Assembly: GCA_050951725.1 (NCBI GenBank)
Contig: JBMNJO010000019.1
Span: 62,001 to 126,000, forward strand
Direction of reading: 5' to 3'
Length of the DNA: 64,000 nucleotides
DNA from: DTU052 sp050951725
Lineage (GTDB): Bacteria > Bacillota > Syntrophomonadia > Syntrophomonadales > DTU052
The position numbers and the translations under genes were made by a program. The notes beneath the pieces were generated by a model, which saw only the letters and a list, made by a program, of their open reading frames with translations, was not told the origin of the DNA and made no database searches. Positions 44,872 to 55,500 of this stretch are shown piece by piece. Position 1 is the stretch's first letter; each line of letters starts with the position of its first letter.

Positions 44872-46399
44872 CCCCTAGCAGCTTGTGTGAGTAACAAATT
44901 TTGAAACATCAAGCTAAGCTTTTTCAAGTCTTCTAACTGTATGTCAAATTAATTGGCCCAAAATGAGGGTCTACTTGGCCCACGACAACCGGTATACCTT
45001 CATGAAATTGACCACTGCACATGTAAATCGCCAATAGTTTCGCACCTTATCTAAGCCCCGGTGGAGAAACTGGCGCAATTTAAGCTGCTCTTTAATAAAT
45101 CCAAATACTGGTTCTACAGACGTTTGCCTGAGTCGATAGCGGGCGCGGCCACGTTTAGTCCTAAGTTTTCTGCGCATTAAGTATCTTCGGTCGGCATTCT
45201 TCGGAATACGTCCACGTGGCGGCTTTGCTTCCCGCCATTCACTGTGTTTAACCTTATCGGGTGGGATGAATGCCTCTATTTTGGCTTCTTCCAGAAATAT
45301 CAGGTTATCTTCGCTATAGTAACCGGCATCAGCACTAAGTTCCTTGATCTTTCTTCCTGTGTTTGCTATCGCTTGACTGACTACTGGTGGTAGATGAGTT
45401 ACATCAGCCGCTTGGTTACTGATGTCAGAGGCAACGATTACATGGGTTTCAGCGTCTACGGCAATCTGACAATTGTAACCCTGGATGAATGCCTTATCTG
45501 AATTGCGCATAATTCGAGATTCCATATCCGTGAAATTTCGCTGGGATTTGTCCTTGGGAACCGACGCCTTGGCTGTTTTGCGCGGCCTGTGCTGTTTGCC
45601 CTTTTTCTCAGCCTTCTCTTTTTGGGCTATTTGTTCTTTCTCAGCTTTTTCACGTGCTTCTGCTTCGAGTTCAGCCATAGCCTTGCGGATGGCTTCCCGC
45701 CGCTTTTCGGCAGTGGAGAGTTCTTCTGGTAGCGACCATCCGTTACCTTGGCCATAACGGGCATCTTCCTCCTGATCGATGCGGTCGGCTTCTTTCAGGT
45801 AGTCATTGATGTATTTGGTCAAACGGTCTTCTTCTTTTTTCATTCGAGCATAACTCATGGCGCTGTGTTTGGAGGCGCTTGCCTTGATCTTGGTTCCATC
45901 GACAGCAATCTGGTTCAACCTAACCAGACCAGCTTTATCGGCCAGTACAACACTTTGCACGAATAGGTCTCCTAAAGCTTTGAGGTGTCGCCTCCGGAAC
46001 TCTGAGATAGTCCAGTGGTCTGGTTGCTGATTGGCTGAAAGATATCGAAAACCGATGTCATCGTGTAGTGCCTTTTCAATTTTCCTGGAGGAATGTATGC
46101 CTTTTGATACCGCGTAAAACAGGACTTTCACCATCATAACCGGTGAGTATGGCGGATACCCTTTCGACTCAGTATAGCTTTCATAAATGGCCGAAAGATC
46201 GAGGGTCCCCACAACCTCGTCAATGAATTTGGCCGGATGATCATCGGGTATCCAGTCATGCATAGAAGGTGGAAAAAGCATTATCTGATGTTGGTCGTAC
46301 TCTTTAAATTTCTTCATACTGGATAATTCGCTATTTGAAGGGATATTCCTTCTTGCAAAAGTATTTTTATGCACGGTTATTCACACAAGCTGCTAGGGG
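44872..46399 (-). mobile_element. IS1182-family insertion sequence
   Basis: Perfect 19-bp inverted repeats CCCCTAGCAGCTTGTGTGA at 44872-44890 and 46381-46399. The most economical reading is insertion into the palindrome CCCCTAGGGG with a 4-bp TSD CTAG (44875-44878 and 46393-46396), so the element proper is 44879-46392. It lies between primase and capsid genes and separates them transcriptionally. Confidence 0.88.
44971..46374 (-). CDS. IS1182-family transposase
   Basis: A 467-aa transposase. N-terminal DUF772: PPSMHDWIPDDHPAKFIDEV and GYPPYSPVMMVKVLFYAVSK. DDE: IAVDGTKIKASASK (first Asp), LSADAGYYSEDN (second Asp) and RQTSVEPVFGFIKEQLKLRQ (Glu). A lysine-rich linker lies between. A shorter start at 46317 (MKKFKEYDQHQ) is possible. 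Related to, but distinct from, the transposase at 31662. Confidence 0.92.
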   Translation of the reverse strand: MHKNTFARRNIPSNSELSSMKKFKEYDQHQIMLFPPSMHDWIPDDHPAKFIDEVVGTLDLSAIYESYTESKGYPPYSPVMMVKVLFYAVSKGIHSSRKIEKALHDDIGFRYLSANQQPDHWTISEFRRRHLKALGDLFVQSVVLADKAGLVRLNQIAVDGTKIKASASKHSAMSYARMKKEEDRLTKYINDYLKEADRIDQEEDARYGQGNGWSLPEELSTAEKRREAIRKAMAELEAEAREKAEKEQIAQKEKAEKKGKQHRPRKTAKASVPKDKSQRNFTDMESRIMRNSDKAFIQGYNCQIAVDAETHVIVASDISNQAADVTHLPPVVSQAIANTGRKIKELSADAGYYSEDNLIFLEEAKIEAFIPPDKVKHSEWREAKPPRGRIPKNADRRYLMRRKLRTKRGRARYRLRQTSVEPVFGFIKEQLKLRQFLHRGLDKVRNYWRFTCAVVNFMKVYRLSWAK

Positions 46400-46535
46400 C
46401 TGGTATTAACACATGGAGTCATATCCAGTGGTTTTAAGCTTTGTAGCAAGATGTAGCAGGTAAAAACTAAACTCTCTATACGAGAGTGATTTTTTATATA
46501 ACCTGTTTTTCTTGCTACAAGCTGCTACACTGTGT

Positions 46536-48861
46536 TTAAATAAGAAAAAACTCTTCTTCTGTCAGCTTATATCCGATAAGCATTGTGGTCATTCCACCAC
46601 CAGAACGTGGTCGTTTCCGTTCTACACGGGCGATAGCTGTTAATGCCTGTTTGAAGTTTCTTGCATTCTCCGAATAACATCCATTGGCACTGCACCAACG
46701 CTGATACCGGGCATACACTTCGGATGTCCGCACCTCACTATTAGGACTTTCCTCCAAGGCATCCTCGAAAAATAATGCTATTTTGTCGCTGTCACGCTTA
46801 TAAGCCTCCGTTGCTGTCTTAACAGAATCAGGTAAAGTAAAGCCTTCCTTCTTTAACAGCTGATAGCCTTCAATTAGCCAGTTGAGGATAGCACTCTGAT
46901 TCTTCGGTTTGGCAAATTCACGTTTTAAGCTTTTATCCTGCTCGTTTTCATCGAAGTGTCGTTCAAAAGGGATAATTACCACTCTACCACTAGAAAACAA
47001 CGTCATATCCGTAATGACTGGCAGATAATTGGTGTTGATATACAGCTTAAACTTTGGCGAAAAGTCAAAAGAATTCTCATGTAGAAATCTTGCGTTGATG
47101 GTGTCACCACCCGTCATGCTTTTTACCTGTGCAGCATTTAAGACAAGTCCTCTGCTAGGTTCGGAGATATTCACAAAGCGTACTCCTGCAAGCCGGGCAA
47201 TATCTTCACTTGGACTTGAACTATTATTGTTCTTTTTCAGACTGATAGTCTCCGGCCTTGCGGTACAGCCATAACTGCCTAATACCTTAAGAACGCTCTC
47301 ACATAGCGTACCTTTACCATTTCGAGTTGTAGCACCATAGAGAACAAACAGGCATTCATACCGAGTGTCTCCGCTGATACTGTAGCCAAAGGCTTTTTGG
47401 AGGAATTTTACCTTTTCCTCATCTCCGCTCATAATCTCATGAATAAATCTATCCCATCGCTCACTTTTTGCTTCTGGGTCATATTTAACACCAGATATCT
47501 TTGTAAGTCTGTCCTCGCTGTTGTGGGGACGAAAATCCATAGACATTAAAAACAAAGTCCCATTGGCACAGTTGAGCATAAGCGGGTCTTGGTCAAATTC
47601 AGCCATTGATATGGGATATACGCTCTGTGCATCCTTAAGCACCGTTTCCCTGTATCTTCTTGACTGCCACTTTCGGCAATAGTCAATGTATGCCTTTCTT
47701 TGATGTTCATCCTGAATAGTCAAAGCATAGGTTAGCAGTTGGTTAGCCAATGATTTACACATTTCCATCACTTTGAGATTACCGACATCAGGAATCCAAA
47801 TGCCATTCTCATAGCAAAACCACATCTTCCTTTCGGGAACATAGCGGGCAAAAGATTTATAATAATCAGCAAACAGCCTGCTTGCCCCAATATCCGTCCA
47901 AGGGTAGCGATCGTTACTCTCAGGCTTAAAGTCAGTAAGAGAACATTCACCAAAATCTTCTGTAGCTGATGAACGCTTGCCACCTGGTTTATATATTTCA
48001 GTAGCATTTGCGATTGCTTTTTCTATGGTTATCATTCCATAAGTACTGCCGGACTGTGGTCTATTCCATTTATCTCGCATTAGGCCGCTCTGCCGGAAAA
48101 GTCTGTCCATCTGTCCAATATCCCTGCCACACCAAAATGCCAGCATACCGCAAAGTGCCAAATCAGCTTCACTGGCAGAAGCATAGCCAGATGTATCCCC
48201 TTGCCATAATGCTTTGAACCTTTCTCCATTTGCCGATTTTAATGCCTTCTCAATAACAGACTTGTCGGACAGATAGGATTGGCTTTCTGTATCCAGAAGT
48301 TGCTTCACAGGGGTAGGACGTAGCATATACTTGTCTAGTATCATCTGTAGTTCGTTCGATTTCTCCGGTATATCACCATCTGCAAATACATTGCCCGTTA
48401 CGGTAACAAAACGATTAGTCGCTCCAGCCACATAGACCTCAACTCCCAGCTTTCTGTTGTTGATATAGTATTTTGTTTTGTCAAAGTTAAAGCCTGTGGC
48501 CTTAAAGAAAATATGCAAGCCCTTTCCCAGATGGACTGTGTTCCATATAGCAACCACTAAAAGCCTCTACAACACTTTGGGAAATAGGCTTAAGCTTACC
48601 GCTGCTATCAAAGCAATCATCTAAGTCGATAACACATATGTCATTACCCACCAAAAATCCGATACCGTCATAATCACTTATAGCAGCTACCGCCGAACTA
48701 AAATCTTTAAATGTACCACGTTGATTTGGTTTTGCCCTTTTTCCTGTTACTGGGTTATAGGGAACTTTGGTTTTTCTACCACTTCGCTCTTCATATTTCC
48801 AACAGCAAAACTGTGGCTTATCTTTAAGCATCTGCGGCAAGTTATCATATTGTGGTTTCAG
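46536..48861 (-). pseudogene. NrS-1/P4-type phage-plasmid primase-helicase, frameshifted
   Basis: The N-terminal primase/polymerase part (PQFCCWKYEERSGRKTKVPYN ... GNDICVIDLDDC) is followed by HSPSGKGL, where one extra T (GGGCTTGCATATT, ~48520) shifts the frame. The rest (HIFFKATGFNFDKTKYYI onward) is read in the next frame. Downstream are a DUF5906/D5-like region and a helicase with Walker A YGATTRNGKGTL and NISEPSRGLVLNAA. The expected start MKPQYDNLPQM would be at 48861, but the codon is CTG after GGAGGTGAAATAA. Repaired, the protein would be ~775 aa and would replicate the element. Confidence 0.85.
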
Positions 48862-49620
48862 TTATTTCACCTCCTTGCCTGTTAAAAATGACCCGAAACG
48901 CTACTGTTCCAGAGGGTTTGCCTTGTTTGACACAACCTCGTTATCTTTCAAGGATTACGCTCGGAATTATCGTCATGGCATATTCTGCTTGAAATATCTC
49001 TTGCATTTCGGGGTATTCAGTTGTCAAGGAGCAGTGAGAGAAAAACTATGCTTTCATTGGTTGTTCATGAGAAAGGCAGATCCACAGAGTTTCTAAGGTA
49101 ATTTCCTCTCATCTCCACAGACACAAGCTTGCAGTTTGAGTCCGGAACAATTTTCTGTAAATTGCTTTCCTCTGCTAATAGCCGAAATTATTAACCCCTT
49201 AGCTAAATGCACAGCAAATACTAACTCTAAGGTCATGCAAAGCATTTTCCTCTCACCTTATAGCCTTGGTAGAACACATTAGTTGAGGATTTTAGAAAAA
49301 TATTTTCCATCCTCATCCATAAGCGAAGAATTCTATTGATTCGAACCCCTTAAAATAAAAAAACAGCCTGTCTATTTTCTAAGGTACAGACGGCTGTAAT
49401 GATTGTGTTTTTGCTCAAATTTGAGCGAAAGTGGTATTAAATTTAAGAAGGCTGAATGTTATAACTTTGACTTTGGTTTTACAAATAGACTTACAGACTT
49501 TTTTGTCTAAAAGTATTTATTTAAATAATAATCAAAATAAAGGCATACACAACTATCATTATCTTTATTAACATTGTAAAATTACTTCACAAACACAGAA
49601 TTATCATGTTATTTTTGAAG
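48862..49620. other. Intergenic region between primase and restriction operon
   Basis: No credible gene over about 750 bp. Left half is the primase leader. A minus-strand terminator lies at 49350-49397. The right 200 bp is very AT-rich and precedes the XRE promoter. This is the likely junction between the phage-like element and the restriction cargo. Confidence 0.45.
49350..49397 (-). terminator. Minus-strand terminator
   Basis: ACAGCC plus GTCT pair with AGAC plus GGCTGT (one bulge). On the minus strand a run of seven T follows. No minus-strand gene is visible upstream of it now. Confidence 0.6.
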
Positions 49621-49626
49621 AAAATG

Positions 49627-49635
49627 TGCTATAAT
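49627..49635 (+). promoter_or_regulatory. Extended -10 promoter of the restriction operon
   Basis: TGCTATAAT is a perfect extended -10 box (TGn-TATAAT) 31 bp before the XRE start. The -35 region (TGTTAT) is weak, which suits an extended -10 promoter. Confidence 0.6.
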
Positions 49636-49665
49636 GGAAAAAACATATATAAAGAGGTGACCAAG

Positions 49666-49887
49666 ATGACCGTTAGCTATAAAAAGCTTTGGAAATTGTT
49701 GATAGACCGCGATATGAAGAAGAAAGATTTACAAGCTGCTGCGGGAATAAGTCCATCGTCAATTTCAAAGCTTTCTAAAAACGAATATGTCAGTATGGAC
49801 GTTCTTGTAAAGGTTTGTACGGCGCTTGGCGTTGATTTTAAAGATATCATGGAATTAGTGCCTAATATGGTTGAAGAAAGGGAGTAG
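49666..49887 (+). CDS. XRE-family transcriptional regulator
   Basis: A 73-aa protein from the ATG at 49666 (after AAAGAGGTGA). It is a single Cro/C1-type helix-turn-helix: LWKLLIDRDMKKKDLQAAAG, then ISPSSISKLSKNEYVSMDVL and KVCTALGVDFKDIMELV. It lies 4 bp upstream of hsdM, so it is the first gene of the operon and is likely to act as the controller of restriction gene expression, as C-proteins do (inference). Confidence 0.88.
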   Translation: MTVSYKKLWKLLIDRDMKKKDLQAAAGISPSSISKLSKNEYVSMDVLVKVCTALGVDFKDIMELVPNMVEERE

Positions 49888-49891
49888 AGTT

Positions 49892-51460
49892 ATGGAAAAT
49901 AACAGAAAAGAACAGGAACGGGCGGAATTACACCGCACGATATGGAATATGGCAAATGATCTAAGAGGCAGTGTAGATGGATGGGACTTTAAGCAATATG
50001 TTCTAGGTATGCTGTTTTACCGCTACATATCTGAAAATATTACTGCCTATATTAACGCCGGAGAATGGGAAGCTGGCAATACGGAATTTGATTATGCTAA
50101 GCTATCCGACGAAGAAGCAGAACAGGCACGAGAGGATTTAGTTAAGACAAAAGGCTTCTTTATCTTACCCAGCGAGCTTTTTGAAAATGTCCGAGCTCGT
50201 GCAAAGGACGATGAAAACTTAAATGAAACACTGGAACAGATTTTCAGTAATATAGAAGCATCTGCCCAAGGAACAGAGAGTGAAGATAATTTCAAAGGCC
50301 TGTTTGACGATATTGATGTTAACAGCAATAAGCTAGGTAACACTGTAGTAAAGCGTAATGAAAAGCTGGTTAAGCTAATGAATTCTGTTGGAGAAATGAA
50401 GCTGGGAGATTACAAAGACAATACCATAGATGCATTTGGTGATGCCTATGAATTTTTAATGGGTATGTATGCATCCAATGCAGGAAAAAGTGGTGGTGAA
50501 TACTATACGCCACAGGAGGTTTCTGAACTCCTTACCCACTTAACATTAGTAGGAAAAACTGAAGTCAACAAGGTATATGACCCCGCTTGCGGTTCTGGTT
50601 CTCTACTGCTAAAGTTTGCAAAAATCTTAGGAAAAGAAAATGTACGTCAAGGTTTCTTCGGTCAAGAAATCAACATCACAACCTACAACCTGTGCAGAAT
50701 TAATATGTTCCTGCACGATATTGATTATGACAAATTTGATATTGCCCTTGGTGACACGCTAACAGATCCGCAACATTGGGATGATGAGCCTTTTGAAGCC
50801 ATTGTATCAAATCCACCTTACTCTATTAAATGGAAGGGCGACAATGATCCTATTTTGATTAACGATCCCCGTTTTTCTCCAGCGGGAGTATTGGCTCCTA
50901 AATCCAAGGCAGATCTTGCTTTTATTATGCATAGCCTTTCTTGGCTTGCAACAAACGGAACAGCGGCTATTGTATGTTTCCCTGGTGTAATGTATCGCGG
51001 TGGTGCTGAAAAGAAAATCAGGCAGTACCTGATTGACAATAACTATATCGACTGTATCATTCAGTTACCGGATAACTTGTTCTATGGTACTAGCATTGCT
51101 ACCTGCATTATGGTGCTGAAGAAGTCTAAATCAGAAAATAGCACCTTATTTATCGATGCTTCAAAGGAATTTGTTAAGGTTACGAATAACAACAAGCTGA
51201 CACAGGAAAATATTGAGACCATTCTTAACGCATTCAAAGATAGAAAAGATATTGAGCATTTTGCTAGGCTTGTGCCAAACAGTGAAATAGCTGAACAAGA
51301 TTATAACCTGTCTGTTTCTACCTATGTTGAACAGGAGGATACCAGAGAAAAGATTGATATTGTTGCCCTCAATGCTGAGATAGAAAAAATTGTGGCGAGA
51401 GAGCAGATTTTGCGGGAAGAAATAGATAAGATTATTGCGGAAATTGAGGTGGGCAAATGA
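49892..51460 (+). CDS. hsdM: Type I restriction-modification methyltransferase subunit HsdM
   Basis: A 522-aa N6-adenine methyltransferase. The ATG at 49892 follows GAAAGGGAG. The N-terminal HsdM domain begins ELHRTIWNMANDLRGSVDGW. AdoMet motif I is DPACGSGSLLL (from residue 230) and the catalytic motif IV is NPPYSIKW (from 307). With HsdS it methylates the recognition sequence. It overlaps hsdS by 4 bp (ATGA). Length is normal. Confidence 0.96.
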   Translation: MENNRKEQERAELHRTIWNMANDLRGSVDGWDFKQYVLGMLFYRYISENITAYINAGEWEAGNTEFDYAKLSDEEAEQAREDLVKTKGFFILPSELFENVRARAKDDENLNETLEQIFSNIEASAQGTESEDNFKGLFDDIDVNSNKLGNTVVKRNEKLVKLMNSVGEMKLGDYKDNTIDAFGDAYEFLMGMYASNAGKSGGEYYTPQEVSELLTHLTLVGKTEVNKVYDPACGSGSLLLKFAKILGKENVRQGFFGQEINITTYNLCRINMFLHDIDYDKFDIALGDTLTDPQHWDDEPFEAIVSNPPYSIKWKGDNDPILINDPRFSPAGVLAPKSKADLAFIMHSLSWLATNGTAAIVCFPGVMYRGGAEKKIRQYLIDNNYIDCIIQLPDNLFYGTSIATCIMVLKKSKSENSTLFIDASKEFVKVTNNNKLTQENIETILNAFKDRKDIEHFARLVPNSEIAEQDYNLSVSTYVEQEDTREKIDIVALNAEIEKIVAREQILREEIDKIIAEIEVGK

Positions 51461-52575
51461 GTAAATTAGATGAATTGATTGCTGAACTTTGCCCTGATGG
51501 GGTTGAGTATGTGAAACTATCCTCTATTTGTGATATTAAACGGGGAGAAAGAGTAACGAAATCTCAATTAATTGAAGATGGCATATATCCGGTTTTTAGC
51601 GGTGGTGTTTCACCAATGGGATATTTTAATAAGTTCAATAGAGAAGAAAATACAATTACTATTGCACAATATGGAACTGCTGGTTATGTAAATTGGATAG
51701 ATGAAAAGTTCTGGGCGAACGATGTGTGCTATTCTCTTTTTCCGAAAGAGGTAATTAACAAGAGGTATTTATATTTTGTATTAGTTAACTTACAAGATTA
51801 TATTTATACACTCCGAATTGATGCAGTTCCCGCTCATCTGCCGGTAGACCGATTAGGAAATATAAAAATCCCACTTCCCCCTCTAGCTGTTCAGCAGGAA
51901 ATTGTCCGTATTCTGGACAATTTCACAGAGCTTACAGCAGAGCTTACAGCAGAGCTTACAGCAGAGCTTACAGCAAGAAGAAAACAGTATGAGTATTATA
52001 GAAAAATATTGATTAAAAACTCTAACAATATTCGACAATATTCTTTGGGAGAACTTGCAACATTAAAAACGGGTAGCAAACCCAAAGATGTTTTTGAATT
52101 CCCCCATAAGTATGAATATATAAACGCAGGAACAACAAATTCTGGGTATACAGATAAAGCAAATTGTGATGGAGATACGGTTACAACTCCATCGCGAGGT
52201 CAAGGTGGAATAGGATTTGTTGGATACCAGTATGATCCATTTTGGCTCGGTCCTCTTTGCTATAGAATAAAAAGTCGTAACGATAAAATTGTAACTAATC
52301 GTTACTTGTTCTACTACTTGAGTTGTTTCAATGAAAAAATACTTGCTTATAAAAAAGAAGGAGGAACACCATCCGTCAATGCGTCTGATTTAGTGAATAT
52401 TATTGTTGATGTTCCGCCGCTTACCGAGCAAAAACGCATCGTAGCTATCCTTGATCGCTTTGACGCTCTCTGCAACGACTTAACCAGCGGCATTCCGGCC
52501 GAAATCGAAGCACGGCAAAAGCAATATGAATATTACAGAGATAAACTGTTATCTTTCAAGGAGGTGACGGCATGA
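51457..52575 (+). CDS. hsdS: Type I restriction-modification specificity subunit HsdS
   Basis: A 372-aa subunit with two target-recognition domains. TRD1 spans ~15-145 and TRD2 ~200-330. The first conserved helix contains four ELTA repeats (about residues 158-173) followed by ARRKQYEYYRKIL, and the second ends ARQKQYEYYRDKLLSF. The TRD2 entry YSLGELATLKTGSKP is typical. It decides which bipartite DNA sequence is methylated and cut. It overlaps hsdM and hsdR by 4 bp each. The repeat number probably sets the spacer length of the target site, as in EcoR124I. Confidence 0.95.
   Translation: MSKLDELIAELCPDGVEYVKLSSICDIKRGERVTKSQLIEDGIYPVFSGGVSPMGYFNKFNREENTITIAQYGTAGYVNWIDEKFWANDVCYSLFPKEVINKRYLYFVLVNLQDYIYTLRIDAVPAHLPVDRLGNIKIPLPPLAVQQEIVRILDNFTELTAELTAELTAELTARRKQYEYYRKILIKNSNNIRQYSLGELATLKTGSKPKDVFEFPHKYEYINAGTTNSGYTDKANCDGDTVTTPSRGQGGIGFVGYQYDPFWLGPLCYRIKSRNDKIVTNRYLFYYLSCFNEKILAYKKEGGTPSVNASDLVNIIVDVPPLTEQKRIVAILDRFDALCNDLTSGIPAEIEARQKQYEYYRDKLLSFKEVTA
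51928..51975 (+). repeat. 12-bp tandem repeat x4 within hsdS
   Basis: Four perfect copies of GAGCTTACAGCA (51928, 51940, 51952, 51964), each coding for Glu-Leu-Thr-Ala. Slippage or recombination would add or drop four residues without changing frame. Confidence 0.95.
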
Positions 52576-55500
52576 GCATTTACAACATCGTTGCCAGTAC
52601 TGATGAAGCAACAGTTGTTGCTGAATATGCAGCTGAATATAATGTCCGTCCTGAAAAGTATCAGAGCGAGGCAGAACTTGAGCGGGAGTTTATCAGGCAA
52701 CTAACTTCACAAGGATATGAATATATTTCAGTACACAATGAAGCTTCATTGATAGAAAATCTCCGAAAGCAACTTGAACTGCTTAATGACTTCACTTTTA
52801 CTGACAGTGAATGGGATAGATTTTTCACAGAATGTATTGCCAATACAAATGAAGGAATTGTTGAAAAGACCAGAAAAATCCAGGATGACCATATCCAAAT
52901 TCTAAAACGTGAAGATGGAACAACAAAGAACATATACCTTTTGGATAAGAAGAATATCCATAACAATCGCTTGCAGGTTATTAATCAATACGAAGAAGCA
53001 GGTGGCAAGCATGAAACCCGATATGATGTAACTATCCTTGTAAATGGACTTCCGCTGGTTCATGTGGAGTTAAAGAGGCGCGGTGTTGCTATCCGAGAAG
53101 CCTTCAACCAGATAAAAAGATACCAACGTGACAGCTTTTGGGCGGCTTCTGGTTTATTTGAGTATGTGCAAATATTTGTAATCTCAAATGGCACCCATAC
53201 AAAGTATTATAGCAACACCACAAGAAACGCACATATCAAGGAGCAAAGTAGCAGTGAACGTCGAAGAAGTAAAAAAACGAGCAATAGCTTTGAGTTTACC
53301 AGCTTTTGGGCAGATGCAAATAACAAAATTATTCCTGACCTTGTGGACTTTACTAAAACATTTTTTGCCAAGCATACCCTCTTAAATATTCTAACAAAAT
53401 ATTGTATTTTTACATCTGAAGATCTGCTCCTTGTAATGCGTCCTTATCAAATTGCTGCTGCGGAACGTATCTTATCACGTATTGTAGTATCAACCAACTA
53501 CAAGAAGATGGGCACAACTGCAGCTGGAGGATATATTTGGCATACAACAGGCTCTGGTAAGACATTGACCAGTTTTAAGACAGCCCAATTAGCTTCTGCC
53601 TTGCCTTACATAGACAAGGTACTGTTTGTCGTTGACCGTAAAGACCTAGACTATCAGACTATGAAGGAATATGACCGTTTTGAAAAGGGGGCAGCTAACG
53701 GTAATACGTCCACAAGAGTTCTTCAAAGACAATTGGAAGACAGGGACGAAAAAGGAAATCCTCATGAATACAAAATCATTGTAACCACTATTCAGAAGCT
53801 GGATATATTTATACGTAAAAACAAACACCATGATATTTATAAGAAACACGTGGTACTGATTTTTGATGAGTGCCACCGTTCCCAATTTGGTGAAATGCAT
53901 CAAGCTATCACGAAGAGTTTTAAGAACTACCATATCTTCGGCTTTACGGGAACCCCGATTTTTGCTGCCAATGCTAGTTCAGGAGGTAACCCACTGCTTC
54001 GCACAACCGAGCAGGCTTTTGGAGAAAAACTGCATACTTATACCATTGTGGATGCCATCAATGATGGGAATGTTCTGCCTTTTAGAATAGATTTTATCAA
54101 TACCATTAAGATGCCTGATTACGTTAATGATAAAAAAGTCTATAGCATAGATAGAGAAAAAGCCTTAGCAGATCCACAGCGAATCAGTGAAATTGTTTCT
54201 TACGTTCTTGAACACTTTGATCAGAAGACAAAGCGCAATAGTTATTACACATTCTCCGCGAAATGGGAAGAAGCAGATAAGCACAACCCTAAAAAGATGA
54301 TTGAAAAGCGTGAAACAAGGCGAGTTGCCGGTTTCAACTCCATATTTGCTGCTGCATCCATCCCAATGGCAATCAGATACTATAATGAGTTTAAGAAGCA
54401 GATAGCGGAAATGAACCGTAACCTTACCATTGCAATTATTTTCAGTTTTAGTGCAAATGAGGAGGATCCAGATGGACTGTTGCCTGAAGAGGATTTTAAT
54501 ATGGAAAACCTTGACCAGAGCTCCAGAGATTTTCTTGAGGCGGCTATCCGAGATTACAATTCCACATTTAGTACGAATTACGATACTTCCTCGGATAAGT
54601 TCCAAAATTATTATAAAGACCTCTCTCTTCGTGTAAAGAATCGGGAGATCGATATATTGATTGTTGTCAATATGTTCCTGACAGGCTTTGATGCAACAAC
54701 CTTGAATACGCTATGGGTAGATAAAAATCTGCGACAGCATGGACTGATTCAGGCTTTTTCAAGAACTAACCGCATTTTAAACAGCGTTAAGACCTATGGT
54801 AATATCGTTTGCTTTAGAGATTTGAAAGAAGAAACAGACAAAGCTATTGCACTATTCGGCAATAAGGATGCTGGCGGTATTGTACTGCTAAAAACATACG
54901 AAGAATACTATAACGGCTATGATGATAAAGGTGAGTATAAGCCGGGCTATGCTGAATTGATTACAACTCTTACAACACAGTATCCCCTTGGACAACCTAT
55001 TCTCGGAGAAGAAGCGGAAAAAGACTTTATCAGGTTATATGGAGCAATACTCAGGCTCAGAAATATTCTTACTTCTTTCGATGACTTTGAAGGAAATGAG
55101 ATTTTATCTGAAAGGGATTTTCAGGACTATCAGAGCATTTATATTGACCTGTATCAGGAATACAGAAAAGGTGCTGATGGTGACAAAGAAACTATCAATG
55201 ATGACATAGTTTTTGAGATTGAACTGGTCAAGCAGATAGAGGTAAATATTGACTACATCCTTATGCTTGTAGCCAAATATCAAAAATCCAACTGCAAGGA
55301 TAAAACCATTCTTACGACCATTGATAAGGCTATCAATTCGAGTATTGAACTTCGAAGTAAGAAAGAACTTATCGAGCGTTTTATAGAGCAAGTCAATGTA
55401 TCGACCAAAGTGGATGAGGATTGGCGCAAATTCCTCCATGAGCGTAAGGAAGCGGATATTTCAGCAATTATAGAAGAAGAAAGATTAAAGCCTGAAGAAA

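Larger units (their letters stand above)
39341..48861 (-). mobile_element. Phage/transposon hybrid element: serine recombinase, TnpW-like protein, capsid protein, primase
   Basis: All genes run leftward, with the recombinase at the left end, the usual position next to an attachment site. Order from the right: NrS-1/P4-type primase, HK97-type capsid protein, TnpW-like protein, large serine recombinase. No terminase, portal or protease is present. Two later insertions (an IS1182 element and IS21-C copy 2) interrupt it. The right border is uncertain and may include the type I restriction operon to about 55.77 kb. Confidence 0.55.

Noticed and set aside
51928..51975. Tandem repeats as a CRISPR or minisatellite locus
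   Set aside because: The repeats are in frame within hsdS and encode the known TAEL spacer; there are no spacers between units.
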